Source of the DNA: RGIG7213 sp045540335
GTDB taxonomy: Bacteria; Bacillota; Clostridia; Oscillospirales; CAG-272
Assembly: GCA_045540335.1 (NCBI GenBank)
Contig: JAZQHC010000010.1
Span: forward strand, 27,415 to 91,414
Length of the DNA stretch: 64,000 nt
Reading direction: 5' to 3'
This document shows positions 41,600 through 50,469 of the stretch, one piece after another (position 1 is the first letter of the stretch; each line of letters begins with the position of its first letter). The notes under the pieces were generated by a model. The model made no database searches. It had not been told where the DNA came from and worked only from the letters and a program-made list of their open reading frames with translations. The translations under genes were made by a program, and so were the position numbers.

Positions 41600-43411
41600 T
41601 TATTTAATATTCTTATACATAGGGCCGTATGCCTGGCAAGCGCGGTAGTCTTGGCCTTCTTTATCCATACCGAAAGCATTCCATGCCGCAGGGCGGAATA
41701 TCTTTTCTACAGGTACGTTGTGCATACATACGGGGATACGAAGCATAGAACACATAGTAATAAGGTCTGCACCGATATGACCGTACGAAATAGCACCGTG
41801 GTTTGCACCCCAATTATTCATTACCTCATACGCGGTTTTAAAGGGGCTTCCCTCTACGCCGTCGCAACGAGGTGTGAACCACGTGCAGGGCCATGTGGGG
41901 TCTGTTCTCATCATAAGGGTTTTAGTTACGTCATCGGGCAATTGCACTGTCCATCCTTCTGCTATTTGAAGAACCGGACCCAATCCCTTTACGAGATTCA
42001 AACGTATCATCGTAGCGGGCATTTGTGCACGTGTAGTAAACGATGAAGAAAAGCCGCCGCCGCGGAAATATCCGTTATCCGCTGCGGGCCATGTTGTAGC
42101 CTTCGTCATTACTTCTATATCCTCATCTGTAACTTCCCACCATTTTTTCATAACGGGCTCGCCGTTTTCGTCGCGGCATTCACCGCAAGCATCAAGCGCA
42201 GTAGCACCTGAGTTTATCAAGTGGATAAAGCCGCCGTTTTCTTTTGCAATACCGGTAACATCGTATCCCGATGCCCTCTTGCAAGCCTCTGGTGACCAGT
42301 ACGTACGAACGTCGGAGAACATTTGCGCGCGGTTTGTAAGCAGCTTCATAAACAACATTCCCAAGCCGTTGAGAACATCGTTTTCAGTTGCCAGAATATA
42401 CGGTTCACGTGCACCGTTATGGTCAAACGTAGAGTTAAGCAATGCTTCGGGGAAATCGCAGTTGGGGTAGAAATCCGTCCACTGTCTTTGTCCTTGGAAG
42501 CCGCCTGCAATGGCGTTGTGGCCAACCATCTCTTCTTCTCTTCCCTCGGGAAGGTTGGGGTTGCCGTTAAAGAGATCCTTGATGATGCAATACATTTTTG
42601 CAAGGAAATCCCACTGTTCTGCCTTCTTTTCGTCTGATGTTTTAACAAATTCGGGGTTTTTATCCCATCCTTCTTTGCAGTGCTCTGATATCCATGCTTT
42701 TGCTTTTTCAACCTCTGCCGCATCGTAGATGCCTTCGCTCATACGGCGGATAACTTCAACCTCGTCAACCGATTCAACCCTCATGCCAAGGTATTCTTCG
42801 ATAAATGCAGGATCTATAATAGAACCGCCTATACCCATACATATAGAACCGATCTGCAAGTATGATTTACCCCTCATTGTAGCAACTGCAACGGCTGCGC
42901 GTGCGAAGCGAAGAAGCTTTTCCTGAACGTCTTCGGGGATATTTGTAACTTCATCAAGATTTTGAACGTCGTGGCCGTAAATGCCGAATGCCGGCAAGCC
43001 CTTTTGTGCGTGTGTTGCCAAAACGGAAGCAAGGTAAACAGCACCGGGACGTTCTGTACCGTTAAAGCCCCAAACGCCTTTTATCGTCATGGGGTCCATA
43101 TCCATCGTTTCAGATCCATAGCACCAGCAAGGTGTTACCGTAAGGGTTATATCTACGCCTTCTTTTTTAAATTTAGCAGCGCACGCAGCAGATTCTGCCA
43201 CGCGGCCGATAGTTGTATCTGCAATTACTACTTTAACCGGTTCGCCGTTGGAATAATAAATGTTTTCTTCAAAAAGCTTTTTTGCCGCTTGAGCCATTGC
43301 CATGGTTTGATCTTCAAGACTTTCGCGAACCTTCAGCGGTCCTCTTCTTCCATCAATAGTGGGGCGGATTCCTATTACGGGATAATCACCGATCAATCTG
43401 TTTTTTGCCAT
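41600..43411 (-). CDS. fucI: L-fucose isomerase
   Basis: 603-residue ketol-isomerase that converts L-fucose to L-fuculose (also D-arabinose) with Mn2+. It shows the family opening YPVIGIRPTIDGRRGPLKVRESLE (cut here), GVWGFNGTERPGAVYLASV, and the metal ligands E and D in the central domain (EEEMVGHNAIAGGFQGQRQWTD) plus the late H in GANHGAISYGH. Length equals the family norm. GGAGGG precedes the ATG. It lies downstream of the ABC importer operon, behind a terminator-like hairpin. Confidence 0.95.
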   Translation of the reverse strand: MAKNRLIGDYPVIGIRPTIDGRRGPLKVRESLEDQTMAMAQAAKKLFEENIYYSNGEPVKVVIADTTIGRVAESAACAAKFKKEGVDITLTVTPCWCYGSETMDMDPMTIKGVWGFNGTERPGAVYLASVLATHAQKGLPAFGIYGHDVQNLDEVTNIPEDVQEKLLRFARAAVAVATMRGKSYLQIGSICMGIGGSIIDPAFIEEYLGMRVESVDEVEVIRRMSEGIYDAAEVEKAKAWISEHCKEGWDKNPEFVKTSDEKKAEQWDFLAKMYCIIKDLFNGNPNLPEGREEEMVGHNAIAGGFQGQRQWTDFYPNCDFPEALLNSTFDHNGAREPYILATENDVLNGLGMLFMKLLTNRAQMFSDVRTYWSPEACKRASGYDVTGIAKENGGFIHLINSGATALDACGECRDENGEPVMKKWWEVTDEDIEVMTKATTWPAADNGYFRGGGFSSSFTTRAQMPATMIRLNLVKGLGPVLQIAEGWTVQLPDDVTKTLMMRTDPTWPCTWFTPRCDGVEGSPFKTAYEVMNNWGANHGAISYGHIGADLITMCSMLRIPVCMHNVPVEKIFRPAAWNAFGMDKEGQDYRACQAYGPMYKNIK

Positions 43412-43505
43412 ATTTTTTCCCTCCGTTTATATATTTATTTGACTTATCTATTAAATGCTTTGCTTATGCAAAGAGTGTTTTCGACTTTAAAATTTTAACG
43501 CGCTT

Positions 43506-43546
43506 TATTAAAAATGTCTCTCCCTATTTGATAAACAGGGAGAGAC
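43506..43546 (-). terminator. Terminator/attenuator between the importer operon and fucI
   Basis: GTCTCTCCCT (43516-43525) pairs with AGGGAGAGAC (43537-43546), followed on the minus strand by ATTTTTAA. It lies in the 211-base gap between the binding-protein gene and fucI, so it should uncouple or reduce fucI transcription from the upstream operon. Confidence 0.75.
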
Positions 43547-43622
43547 CGAAAAAACTTATTTAATCAAAATGCTTTGATCTTTAATTTCAGTTTTGCCCTT
43601 TATTATTTAAGCTTACCGAAGA

Positions 43623-44651
43623 TCAACCTTCGTAGAAGATATTTTGAGATTTAAGTTCGTCAATATTGGAAGCGGTGTACCAAACACCTGCGATACCAAC
43701 GTCTGTTACTGTTTCGCCTGCAAGCTTTTTAGCAGCAAGCTCAACTGCTTTATAACCGATATTGTAAGAGTCTTGTGCTACGGAGCCAACGAGAAGAGCG
43801 TATGTTTTGCCTGCATCTTTGATCCAGTTGTATTGGTTTGTACCTGCATCGAATCCGCAGAAAAGGATGTCTTTGTATGCAGCTGCGTTATCGGAAATTT
43901 CGGGGGATACTTCGTTAACAACGCCTTCGTTTGTCATAAAGATAGCCTGTGCGCCCCAGTCTTTAAGAGCTGTAAGACCAAGCTTGTATTCGCCTGCGTT
44001 GTTTGCTTTTACCTGTTTGTTGATATCCAAGGTAATGTTATCAGCTTTTGCAAGCTCGTTGATTTTTTCGATAAAGCCATCTGCCCTGTTGATACCGGTA
44101 GATGTGGAGTCGTGCTGGATAACGCCTATTTTATAGCCGTTAACAAGTACGTTTTGTGCTTTAAGATATGCGTAGAAGTTCTGTGCAACAACACCGCCTG
44201 CAGCCTTGTTGTCGGTAGCAACGCCGCCAACTGTGGGGTCTTTGCCTTCTGTGATATCTGCACCGCCGGAATACAAGCCGGAGTCGAATTCTACAACGGG
44301 AATATTTTTGTTAAATGCGGATATAAGTTCATCTGCAAAGCCAAGGCCGATAGTAGCAAGAACAAGTGCTTTCGTATCGCTGTTGTTAAGTGCGGATTGA
44401 ACCATTTCGCGCTGGTTGTTTACGAATTCTTCACTTTCAGCAGTAGGACCGCGGAAGGTTACTTTGTATCCGTATTCTGCGCCTGCTTTTTCTGCGCCGG
44501 CTTTTACCGCCTGCCAGAATGCGTGTGTTTCACCTTTGGCTACAACTGCGATAGTGCCTTTGCTGTCGCCTGAAGATTTGTTACAAGCAACCAAAGAGCA
44601 AATGCAAGCGATTGCCATAACAAGAGCCAAAATTCTTGTGATTTTCTTCAT
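43623..44651 (-). CDS. Sugar ABC transporter substrate-binding lipoprotein
   Basis: 342-residue periplasmic-binding-protein-like lipoprotein (RbsB/class I type). Signal peptide ends in the lipobox LVAC; the mature part has KGTIAVVAKGETHAFWQAVKAGAEKAG, typical of pentose/hexose binders. GGAGG lies 8 bases before the ATG at 44651. With the permease and ATPase upstream it forms a complete importer; L-fucose is the likely substrate from the adjacent fucI and fucU, by inference. Confidence 0.93.
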   Translation of the reverse strand: MKKITRILALVMAIACICSLVACNKSSGDSKGTIAVVAKGETHAFWQAVKAGAEKAGAEYGYKVTFRGPTAESEEFVNNQREMVQSALNNSDTKALVLATIGLGFADELISAFNKNIPVVEFDSGLYSGGADITEGKDPTVGGVATDNKAAGGVVAQNFYAYLKAQNVLVNGYKIGVIQHDSTSTGINRADGFIEKINELAKADNITLDINKQVKANNAGEYKLGLTALKDWGAQAIFMTNEGVVNEVSPEISDNAAAYKDILFCGFDAGTNQYNWIKDAGKTYALLVGSVAQDSYNIGYKAVELAAKKLAGETVTDVGIAGVWYTASNIDELKSQNIFYEG

Positions 44652-44708
44652 AATAGTTTCCTCCAATTAAATAAATTTTATTTATAAAAACACGAGGTTT
44701 CTATACCA

Positions 44709-45983
44709 TTAATTCTTTTTGCCTGCTGCTTTCATTGCAGGAACATCAACCTTAAGAACCTTTTTAAGATCTGCAATTTCTTTACTGATCTCTGCTGCCC
44801 TTGCGGTTGCATCGGGATTACCCTTTGCGGAAAGCGCATAGTCTTGTTCAAGCTTCAAAGCTTCGATTTTTTCTTTCGTTTCTTTTGCAAGTTTTTCGTA
44901 ATCCTTTTCGATCTTAACCTTGGCTGCGGATTTTTTCTTAACTACGTCAAGAAGTACTGCGCCTACAACGATAACGCCCGTAACTGCGTACGTAATATTC
45001 GTTGCAGAAACAACGCTTCCGCTGCTGAGTGCCATATTAAGACCTTGACGGATAACAACGAGGATCATAGAACCCAGAAGCGTACCTGCAACAGATGCAG
45101 AACCGCCCGTTGTACTTGTACCGCCGATGTAAACGCCTGCGATAGCATCAAGCTCCATACCGTTTCCGCCCGCGATAGTAAGCGAAGGGTTGGAGGCTGT
45201 ATAGAAAAGTGCTGCAAGACCTGCGAAAAAGCCGCCTATTGCATATGCAATTATTTTGTATTTATCTACGTTAATGCCCGAAAGCCTTGTTGCTTCTTCG
45301 TTACTTCCTATTGCAAGAATGTAACGGCCAATTTTTGTTTTATACATTACCACCATGCAGATTATCATAAGTACAAGCACCCAAACGATACCTATGGGGA
45401 AGCCTTCGTAGTTTGTAAATACTTTCTGGAACCAACCTGTTGTGGGATATTTTACAGCAGAAGAGGTTTCTCTTACCGCTTCGGATATAACAGCCGTTAA
45501 ACCTCTGGAAAGCAACATTGTACCAAGCGTTGCAATAAACGGCGCTATCTTACATTTTGCCACGAGAATGCCGTTTATAAGACCGAATACAAGACCTGTG
45601 ACGAGTATTATCGGTATTGTAAGCCAAAGCATACCTTCATCTTGCGTAACGCCTGTTTGACAAATAGCACCTGCAAGAACTGAAGAACCGATACAAACCG
45701 TACCGATTGAAAGGTCAATACCGCCCGTTGCGATAACGAACGTAACGCCGAGTGCAAGAATAGCATACGGAACTAACGACTTACTCATCGTGAGAAGAAC
45801 GTCTTTATTTGCAAACCCGGGGTTTATAAGTGTGAATATAACGAACAGCGCAACTGTAGCAAATACTATTACTATATTCTGTTTGCCGTTCGTACCAAGG
45901 TATTTAAGTGTTTTAACACCAAACTGGCGGCTGCGGCCACGCAGATTCAGTTGTGCGTTAAACGGTGTATTTTGGTTTTTCAT
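44709..45983 (-). CDS. Sugar ABC transporter permease with C-terminal coiled-coil extension
   Basis: 424-residue RbsC/XylH-type permease. The core (about 35-350) has the usual eight to ten helices and signature stretches FVIATGGIDLSIGTV, GLINGILVAKCKIAPFIATLGTM, AIGSNEEATRLSGINVDKYK and DAIAGVYIGGTSTTGG. The last 75-80 residues are an unusual, highly charged tail (KIEKDYEKLAKETKEKIEAL...) predicted as coiled coil and facing the cytoplasm; most homologues stop near residue 340. It follows the ATPase gene by 6 bases. Confidence 0.92.
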   Translation of the reverse strand: MKNQNTPFNAQLNLRGRSRQFGVKTLKYLGTNGKQNIVIVFATVALFVIFTLINPGFANKDVLLTMSKSLVPYAILALGVTFVIATGGIDLSIGTVCIGSSVLAGAICQTGVTQDEGMLWLTIPIILVTGLVFGLINGILVAKCKIAPFIATLGTMLLSRGLTAVISEAVRETSSAVKYPTTGWFQKVFTNYEGFPIGIVWVLVLMIICMVVMYKTKIGRYILAIGSNEEATRLSGINVDKYKIIAYAIGGFFAGLAALFYTASNPSLTIAGGNGMELDAIAGVYIGGTSTTGGSASVAGTLLGSMILVVIRQGLNMALSSGSVVSATNITYAVTGVIVVGAVLLDVVKKKSAAKVKIEKDYEKLAKETKEKIEALKLEQDYALSAKGNPDATARAAEISKEIADLKKVLKVDVPAMKAAGKKN

Positions 45984-45989
45984 AATATC

Positions 45990-47492
45990 TTAATTCTCCT
46001 CTCGCATAGTGGCAAGTTTCATAATATTTTCTTGGTTAGCCTCGGAAATATCAAGTTCTCCCGTTTTTCTGCCTTCGCACATAACGACTATTCTGTCGCT
46101 CATACGCAGGATCTCTACAAGCTCCGAAGAAATCATAATGATCGATTTGCCTTGTTTTGAAAGTTCATTCATCAAAGTGTATATCTCACTTTTTGCGCCT
46201 ACGTCTATTCCGCGCGTAGGTTCATCAAAAATAAGAATATCACTATCCTGAATCAGCCATCTTGCGATAATAACCTTTTGTTGGTTACCGCCTGACAGAT
46301 TTTTCAAACTCTGTTCCATTGAAGGGGTTTTTGTGCGGAGCTTTTTGTTGTACATTTCAGCCTCTTTTTTAAGGCTTCCATCGTCTATTATGCCCGCTTT
46401 AATATATCTGTCCATTGATGCGATAGCCGTATTTTCGGCTACGGATTTAAGAAGCATCAAGCCGTATCTTTTTCTGTCTTCAGAAAGATAGCCGATACCG
46501 TTTTTAACCGCATCTGCAGGAGATTTGATATCTACTTTTTTGCCGTTTACATATATCTCGCCGCTATCAAACGGGTCTGCCCCGAAGATAGCGCGTGCAA
46601 CCTCTGTTCTTCCTGCGCCCATAAGACCGGAAAAACCAAGTATTTCGCCCTTACGAAGCTTAAAGCTTACGTCTTTTATCGCTTTTCCGCTGCAAAGATT
46701 TTTAACTTCAAGAACCACCTCTGCATCGGGTGCTACCTCGCTGTGAGTTTTGGGGTCTTCATAAACCACCCTGCCTATCATCATATTGATGATCTCGTCC
46801 TTAGTAACGTCGGCGGTATTTACCGTTCCTACGTACTCGCCGTCGCGCATTACCGTTATTCTGTCTGAAATAAGCTTGATCTCATCCATACGGTGGGAAA
46901 TATATATCATACCTATTCCCTTTGATTTAAGATCAAACATTATCTTAAACAATTCGTCGATTTCAGACTGGGTAAGTGCGGCAGTAGGCTCGTCAAGTAT
47001 CAGCAGCTTGCAATCTCTTGAAACGGCCTTTGCAATCTCTACCATTTGCTGTTTGCCTACCGTAAGGTTGCCAAGCGTCATTCTCGGGTCGATCTTGATA
47101 CCGATCATTTCAAACAGCTTTTCAGCCTCTTTTATCATATCGCCGTCTTTAATGAAGGCTTTGACCGCCATCGGTTCTCTTCCGATGAAAATATTTTGTG
47201 CAACAGTAAGGTGGTTCATCATATTAAGTTCCTGATGTATCATACTGATGCCAAGTTTTTGAGATTCACCGATATTTTTAACCGAATACGGAGAGCCAAG
47301 ATACGTAATTTGACCTTCGTCTGCCTGATGTATTCCCGTAAGGACCTTCATCAAGGTAGATTTTCCCGCGCCGTTTTCACCGACAAGCGCGTGTATTTCA
47401 CCAAATTTCAAATCTAAATGCACACCTTTAAGCGCGTGAACACCGTGGAATCGCTTGTGGATGCCGTCCATTTCAAGACACAGATTTTGCAT
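45990..47492 (-). CDS. Sugar ABC transporter ATP-binding protein (two ABC domains)
   Basis: 500-residue fused double ATPase of the RbsA/XylG/MglA type. Domain 1 has GENGAGKSTLMKVLTGI, the signature region LTVGKQQMVEIAKAV and ILDEPTAAL. Domain 2 has FSGLMGAGRTEVARAIFG (degenerate Walker A as usual), LSGGNQQKVIIARWL and IFDEPTRGIDVGAK. The ATG at 47492 follows AAAGGAGG by 9 bases; the frame is open eight codons further. First gene of the importer operon, divergent from the AraC regulator. Confidence 0.95.
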   Translation of the reverse strand: MQNLCLEMDGIHKRFHGVHALKGVHLDLKFGEIHALVGENGAGKSTLMKVLTGIHQADEGQITYLGSPYSVKNIGESQKLGISMIHQELNMMNHLTVAQNIFIGREPMAVKAFIKDGDMIKEAEKLFEMIGIKIDPRMTLGNLTVGKQQMVEIAKAVSRDCKLLILDEPTAALTQSEIDELFKIMFDLKSKGIGMIYISHRMDEIKLISDRITVMRDGEYVGTVNTADVTKDEIINMMIGRVVYEDPKTHSEVAPDAEVVLEVKNLCSGKAIKDVSFKLRKGEILGFSGLMGAGRTEVARAIFGADPFDSGEIYVNGKKVDIKSPADAVKNGIGYLSEDRKRYGLMLLKSVAENTAIASMDRYIKAGIIDDGSLKKEAEMYNKKLRTKTPSMEQSLKNLSGGNQQKVIIARWLIQDSDILIFDEPTRGIDVGAKSEIYTLMNELSKQGKSIIMISSELVEILRMSDRIVVMCEGRKTGELDISEANQENIMKLATMREEN

Positions 47493-47545
47493 TATGAAAT
47501 ACCTCCTTTCCATCACTACAACATTATTTTACAACCTGAATGGAT

Positions 47546-47563
47546 TTTATACAATAGTATAAA
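47546..47563. promoter_or_regulatory. Dyad symmetry upstream of the importer operon
   Basis: TTTATAC-AATA-GTATAAA is a perfect 7+7 inverted repeat 54 bases upstream of the ATPase start. It may contain the -10 region of the operon or be an operator. The rest of the 300-base divergent gap is very AT-rich with no further gene. Confidence 0.45.
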
Positions 47564-47608
47564 CTGCAAAAAAAATCACAAAAAAAAACACAATTTTTAT
47601 AAAACATA

Positions 47609-47637
47609 TTGAAAAATATACAGAGATGTGTTATAAT
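47609..47637 (+). promoter_or_regulatory. Sigma-A promoter of the AraC-type regulator
   Basis: TTGAAA (47609-47614), 17-base spacer, TATAAT (47632-47637). It leaves an untranslated leader of about 150 bases before the start at 47793. Confidence 0.65.
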
Positions 47638-47792
47638 AATTGCACAACAAAGCACAAAAACTTTTTCGAAAATAATGTATTTTAAACTATTTAACTGTTT
47701 ATTTTTAAATAAAATCACGCTTTTGTGAAAAAGCAAAAAACAACAATATTTTTATATAAAATATAATATTTTATTCAATAAAGGAAAAAAGT

Positions 47793-48662
47793 ATGAAACA
47801 CCAAGCCTTTAATGCGTTTGATGAAAGGAAAAGCGTCGCATATTCCAGAACAGACTCGATCAAGCTTGATACGAAATTTTTATACGCCGGAAAACTTGAA
47901 AGAACAAGCCAATGGCGTGAAAAACCGCATAGCCACCCTTTTTGTGAAATAATGCTTGTGCTTTCGGGCGGCGGCGCTGCCATAATAGACGGGGAAACTT
48001 ACAAAATAAAAAAAGGTGATATCGTTGTATATAACTCTGATGCGGTGCATGAAGAACACACGGGAAAATCCTCAGGGTTAGAGCTTGCCTTTTTCGGAAT
48101 TACCAACTTTAAGATAAACGACTTGCCATCCGACTGCTTGATACCTAAAAACGTTTCCCCTATATTACCTACCGCAGATCAGGAAGAACGGTTTGCTTTT
48201 TACTTTAATTCCCTTGTACAAGAGGTACATGAAAACCAGCAATACAGTGATCTTTTGGTTAAATATTGGGCAAGGCTTATATTGATAGGCATTTTAAGGC
48301 TTGCCAACATATCCGAAGCAAAATTTGTTACAAACGCGATTTTTACGAAGATATATCAGTATCTTAACACGAATTTTTTGGAAATAGAGTCTATGGATCA
48401 GATATGCGAAGCTCTTAATGTCAGTAAATATTATATTTCCCATGTTTTCAGGAAATATATAGGCAAGCCTCCAATGCAGTACGTAACTGCAAAAAAAATT
48501 TCTCACGCCAAAAAGCTACTTCAGGAAACGGATATGTCTGCTTGTAAAATAGGCGAAATATGCGGATATAAAGACCACGTTTTATTTTTCAAGGCTTTTA
48601 AAAAGCTTGAAGGCACGACGCCAATATCCTTCCGAAAGCAAAATCCGCACCACACAGTTTAA
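47793..48662 (+). CDS. AraC-family transcriptional regulator with cupin sensor
   Basis: 289-residue regulator. The N-terminal cupin (about 45-110: HSHPFCEIMLVLSGGGAAII, YKIKKGDIVVYNSDAVHEE) would bind the sugar; the C-terminal 100 residues hold two helix-turn-helix motifs (MDQICEALNVSKYYISHVFRK and ACKIGEICGYKDHVLFFKAFKK). AAAGGA lies 7 bases before the ATG. It diverges from the sugar importer operon and is the likely activator of it. Confidence 0.93.
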   Translation: MKHQAFNAFDERKSVAYSRTDSIKLDTKFLYAGKLERTSQWREKPHSHPFCEIMLVLSGGGAAIIDGETYKIKKGDIVVYNSDAVHEEHTGKSSGLELAFFGITNFKINDLPSDCLIPKNVSPILPTADQEERFAFYFNSLVQEVHENQQYSDLLVKYWARLILIGILRLANISEAKFVTNAIFTKIYQYLNTNFLEIESMDQICEALNVSKYYISHVFRKYIGKPPMQYVTAKKISHAKKLLQETDMSACKIGEICGYKDHVLFFKAFKKLEGTTPISFRKQNPHHTV

Positions 48663-48663
48663 A

Positions 48664-48708
48664 AAAAGCACTCGCGGCAAACACATTTGTTTTGCCGCGG
48701 GTGCTTTC
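48664..48708 (+). terminator. Intrinsic terminator after the AraC gene
   Basis: AAAGCAC...CGCGGCAAA pairs with TTTGCCGCG...GTGCTTT with one mismatch, directly behind the stop codon. Confidence 0.85.
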
Positions 48709-48748
48709 ATATCCGCTATTATTTATAATTATTTATACTATTCATTAC

Positions 48749-49273
48749 TTATTTGCGTGGTTTTATTTTACGTATCCGAATACAGTATATCACGGATGAT
48801 ACAATATTGAAGCATTCACACACCAAACCGCCAAGGGAGAAATTAAAAATATTATGCACTATCCAAGATGGTGACATATATCCTATTTGGAAATACCGTA
48901 TATGCATTGCATTTCCGCGCCACATCAACACGCTGCAGATGATCAGTGCTGAAAACGGGATCGCCACAAGTATTATCTGTGACAAGCTGTGATCGATAAT
49001 TACAGATACTGCAAAGCACAGTGTGTAGCACGCTTCAACAACGGCAAGCTTCCAAACCTTTTTATCGCCCTTCATAAACAGAAGCCCTCTGATAAGGTTT
49101 GTTAAGTTAAACAGCGCGCCGCCGTATGCACTTATCAGTATAAAATTAAAGAAGAACATCAAGCTTCCAACACCTTGCATCAAGAAAAACAAATTGTTCT
49201 TTTTGCATTGAAAGGAAGAAACGATTACAACAAAGCCAACTATACCGAATATTTGTGCAATAATATCATTCAT
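48749..49273 (-). CDS. YgjV-family membrane protein
   Basis: 174-residue protein with five or six hydrophobic helices. The opening AQIFGIVGFVVIVSSFQCKKNNLFFLMQGVGSLMFFFNF is typical of the YgjV/Imp-YgjV family of small membrane proteins of unknown function. It lies 24 bases downstream of fucU with its own ribosome site, so it shares the fucU promoter. A role in sugar metabolism is only suggested by position. Confidence 0.8.
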   Translation of the reverse strand: MNDIIAQIFGIVGFVVIVSSFQCKKNNLFFLMQGVGSLMFFFNFILISAYGGALFNLTNLIRGLLFMKGDKKVWKLAVVEACYTLCFAVSVIIDHSLSQIILVAIPFSALIICSVLMWRGNAMHIRYFQIGYMSPSWIVHNIFNFSLGGLVCECFNIVSSVIYCIRIRKIKPRK

Positions 49274-49297
49274 TTTAAATCTTTCCTATATTAAAAA

Positions 49298-49738
49298 TCA
49301 AACAACGCCCTTTTGCAAAATAACGTTTGCATACACTGCACTTTCACCTGTTGCAACTATGCAATAGCATTTTTTTGCTTCTTCATAAAAATCGAATCTG
49401 TCAATATTTCCGATAGCATTTTTGCCGCGTTGGTCGTGCTTGCAAACAATATCAGCATAGGTATCCCATATCGGTGTAGGAACTTTTCCAACATCTCTTT
49501 GCATAAGCTGCATTAAAGTAACGGGCTTTTCAACGTACGTGTCTAACGGAAATACCGCCAAAACAGCATCAAGTATTTCCGGAACGCCGTGCCCATCCAT
49601 ACGGATAACGATACAATCCTTACCCATAGATTCGGTAGGAAAATTGCCGTCTGCAATACAGATCCTGTCGCTATGGCCCATTTCGCACAGTACTTTAAGC
49701 AATTGCGGAGATAAAATTTTCGGAATACCTTTAAGCAT
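49298..49738 (-). CDS. fucU: L-fucose mutarotase (FucU/RbsD family)
   Basis: 146-residue mutarotase that interconverts alpha and beta anomers of L-fucose. Family motifs are MLKGIPKILSPQLLKVLCEMGHSDRICIADGNFP (here cut: the catalytic H is in EMGHSD), the central IVIRMDGHGVPEIL and a C-terminal EAKKCYCIVATGESAVYANVIL. GAGGTG precedes the ATG. It supports the reading of 41-50 kb as an L-fucose island. Confidence 0.92.
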   Translation of the reverse strand: MLKGIPKILSPQLLKVLCEMGHSDRICIADGNFPTESMGKDCIVIRMDGHGVPEILDAVLAVFPLDTYVEKPVTLMQLMQRDVGKVPTPIWDTYADIVCKHDQRGKNAIGNIDRFDFYEEAKKCYCIVATGESAVYANVILQKGVV

Positions 49739-49770
49739 AACAACACCTCATTATTTAGATTTCGTTTTTA

Positions 49771-49799
49771 TTTTAACACAAAAGCACGACCCTTGTCAA
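49771..49799 (-). promoter_or_regulatory. Predicted sigma-A promoter of fucU-ygjV
   Basis: TTGACA (49794-49799), 17-base spacer, TTAAAA (49771-49776) on the minus strand, 33 bases before the fucU ATG. Confidence 0.6.
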
Positions 49800-49847
49800 T
49801 ACGGAATACCGCTTTTATAGATTTTAGAAAAAACCCGTAAACAATAC

Positions 49848-49884
49848 AAAGAACCGATATGCCGGGCATATCGGTTCTTTTTGT
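49848..49884 (-). terminator. Intrinsic terminator of the ylxM-ffh-rpsP-khpA operon
   Basis: AAAGAACCGATATGCC pairs perfectly with the right arm GGCATATCGGTTCTTT, followed on the flanks by A and T runs, just after the khpA stop codon. Confidence 0.92.
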
Positions 49885-49886
49885 TA

Positions 49887-50123
49887 TTACTGAATTTCCA
49901 CAGTAACGCGTTTTTGTGCCACGTTACCTGATGCCTTCATTACCGCGCGGATAGACTTTGCGATCTTTCCCTGCTTGCCGATAACCTTACCCATATCGCT
50001 GGGGGCAACGGAAAGCACGAGAGAAACACCGTTTTCTGTTTCTGTTTCGCTTACGGTGACCTCATCGGGAAATTCAACAAGCGCTTTCGCAATATCGGTA
50101 AGTACTTGTTTTTGTGATATCAT
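49887..50123 (-). CDS. khpA: KH-domain RNA-binding protein KhpA
   Basis: 78-residue single KH-domain protein with the GxxG loop in VIGKQGKIAKSIRAVMKA. KhpA partners KhpB in Bacillota and binds many RNAs, with effects on cell division and elongation. Position directly after rpsP is conserved. The usual next genes rimM and trmD are absent here: a terminator follows instead. Confidence 0.93.
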   Translation of the reverse strand: MISQKQVLTDIAKALVEFPDEVTVSETETENGVSLVLSVAPSDMGKVIGKQGKIAKSIRAVMKASGNVAQKRVTVEIQ

Positions 50124-50151
50124 TACGCTTCCCTCTCAGATCACGCGACGA

Positions 50152-50397
50152 TTATTCGGTGATACCGCTTCTTTTAAGAAGGCTTTTAACTGTTTCTGTG
50201 GGTTGCGCGCCGTTGTTGATCCATTTCTTTGCTGCTTCAGCATCGATATCAATTTTAGCGGGTTCGCAAAGGGGATCGTAAGTACCGATCTCTTCAATAA
50301 ATCTGCCGTTACGGGGAGATCTTGAATCTGCAACAACTACGCGATAGTAAGGAGCTTTTTTTGCACCTATTCTTCTGAGTCTGATTTTTACTGCCAT
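50152..50397 (-). CDS. rpsP: 30S ribosomal protein S16
   Basis: 81-residue S16 with the universal opening VKIRLRRIGAKKAPYYRVVVAD and SPRNGRFIEEIGTYDP. Normal length. Co-directional with ffh (72 bases apart) and khpA (28 bases). Confidence 0.97.
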   Translation of the reverse strand: MAVKIRLRRIGAKKAPYYRVVVADSRSPRNGRFIEEIGTYDPLCEPAKIDIDAEAAKKWINNGAQPTETVKSLLKRSGITE

Positions 50398-50469
50398 TTT
50401 AAATAACCTGACCTTTCGTCTTTTATAATAAATAATTTATATAATCTCCGTTATGGAATATTATACTTG

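Noticed and set aside
43644..44573. 309-codon Cys/Phe-rich frame opposite the sugar-binding protein
   Set aside because: Shadow of a clear lipoprotein gene on the other strand; composition is that of an antisense frame.
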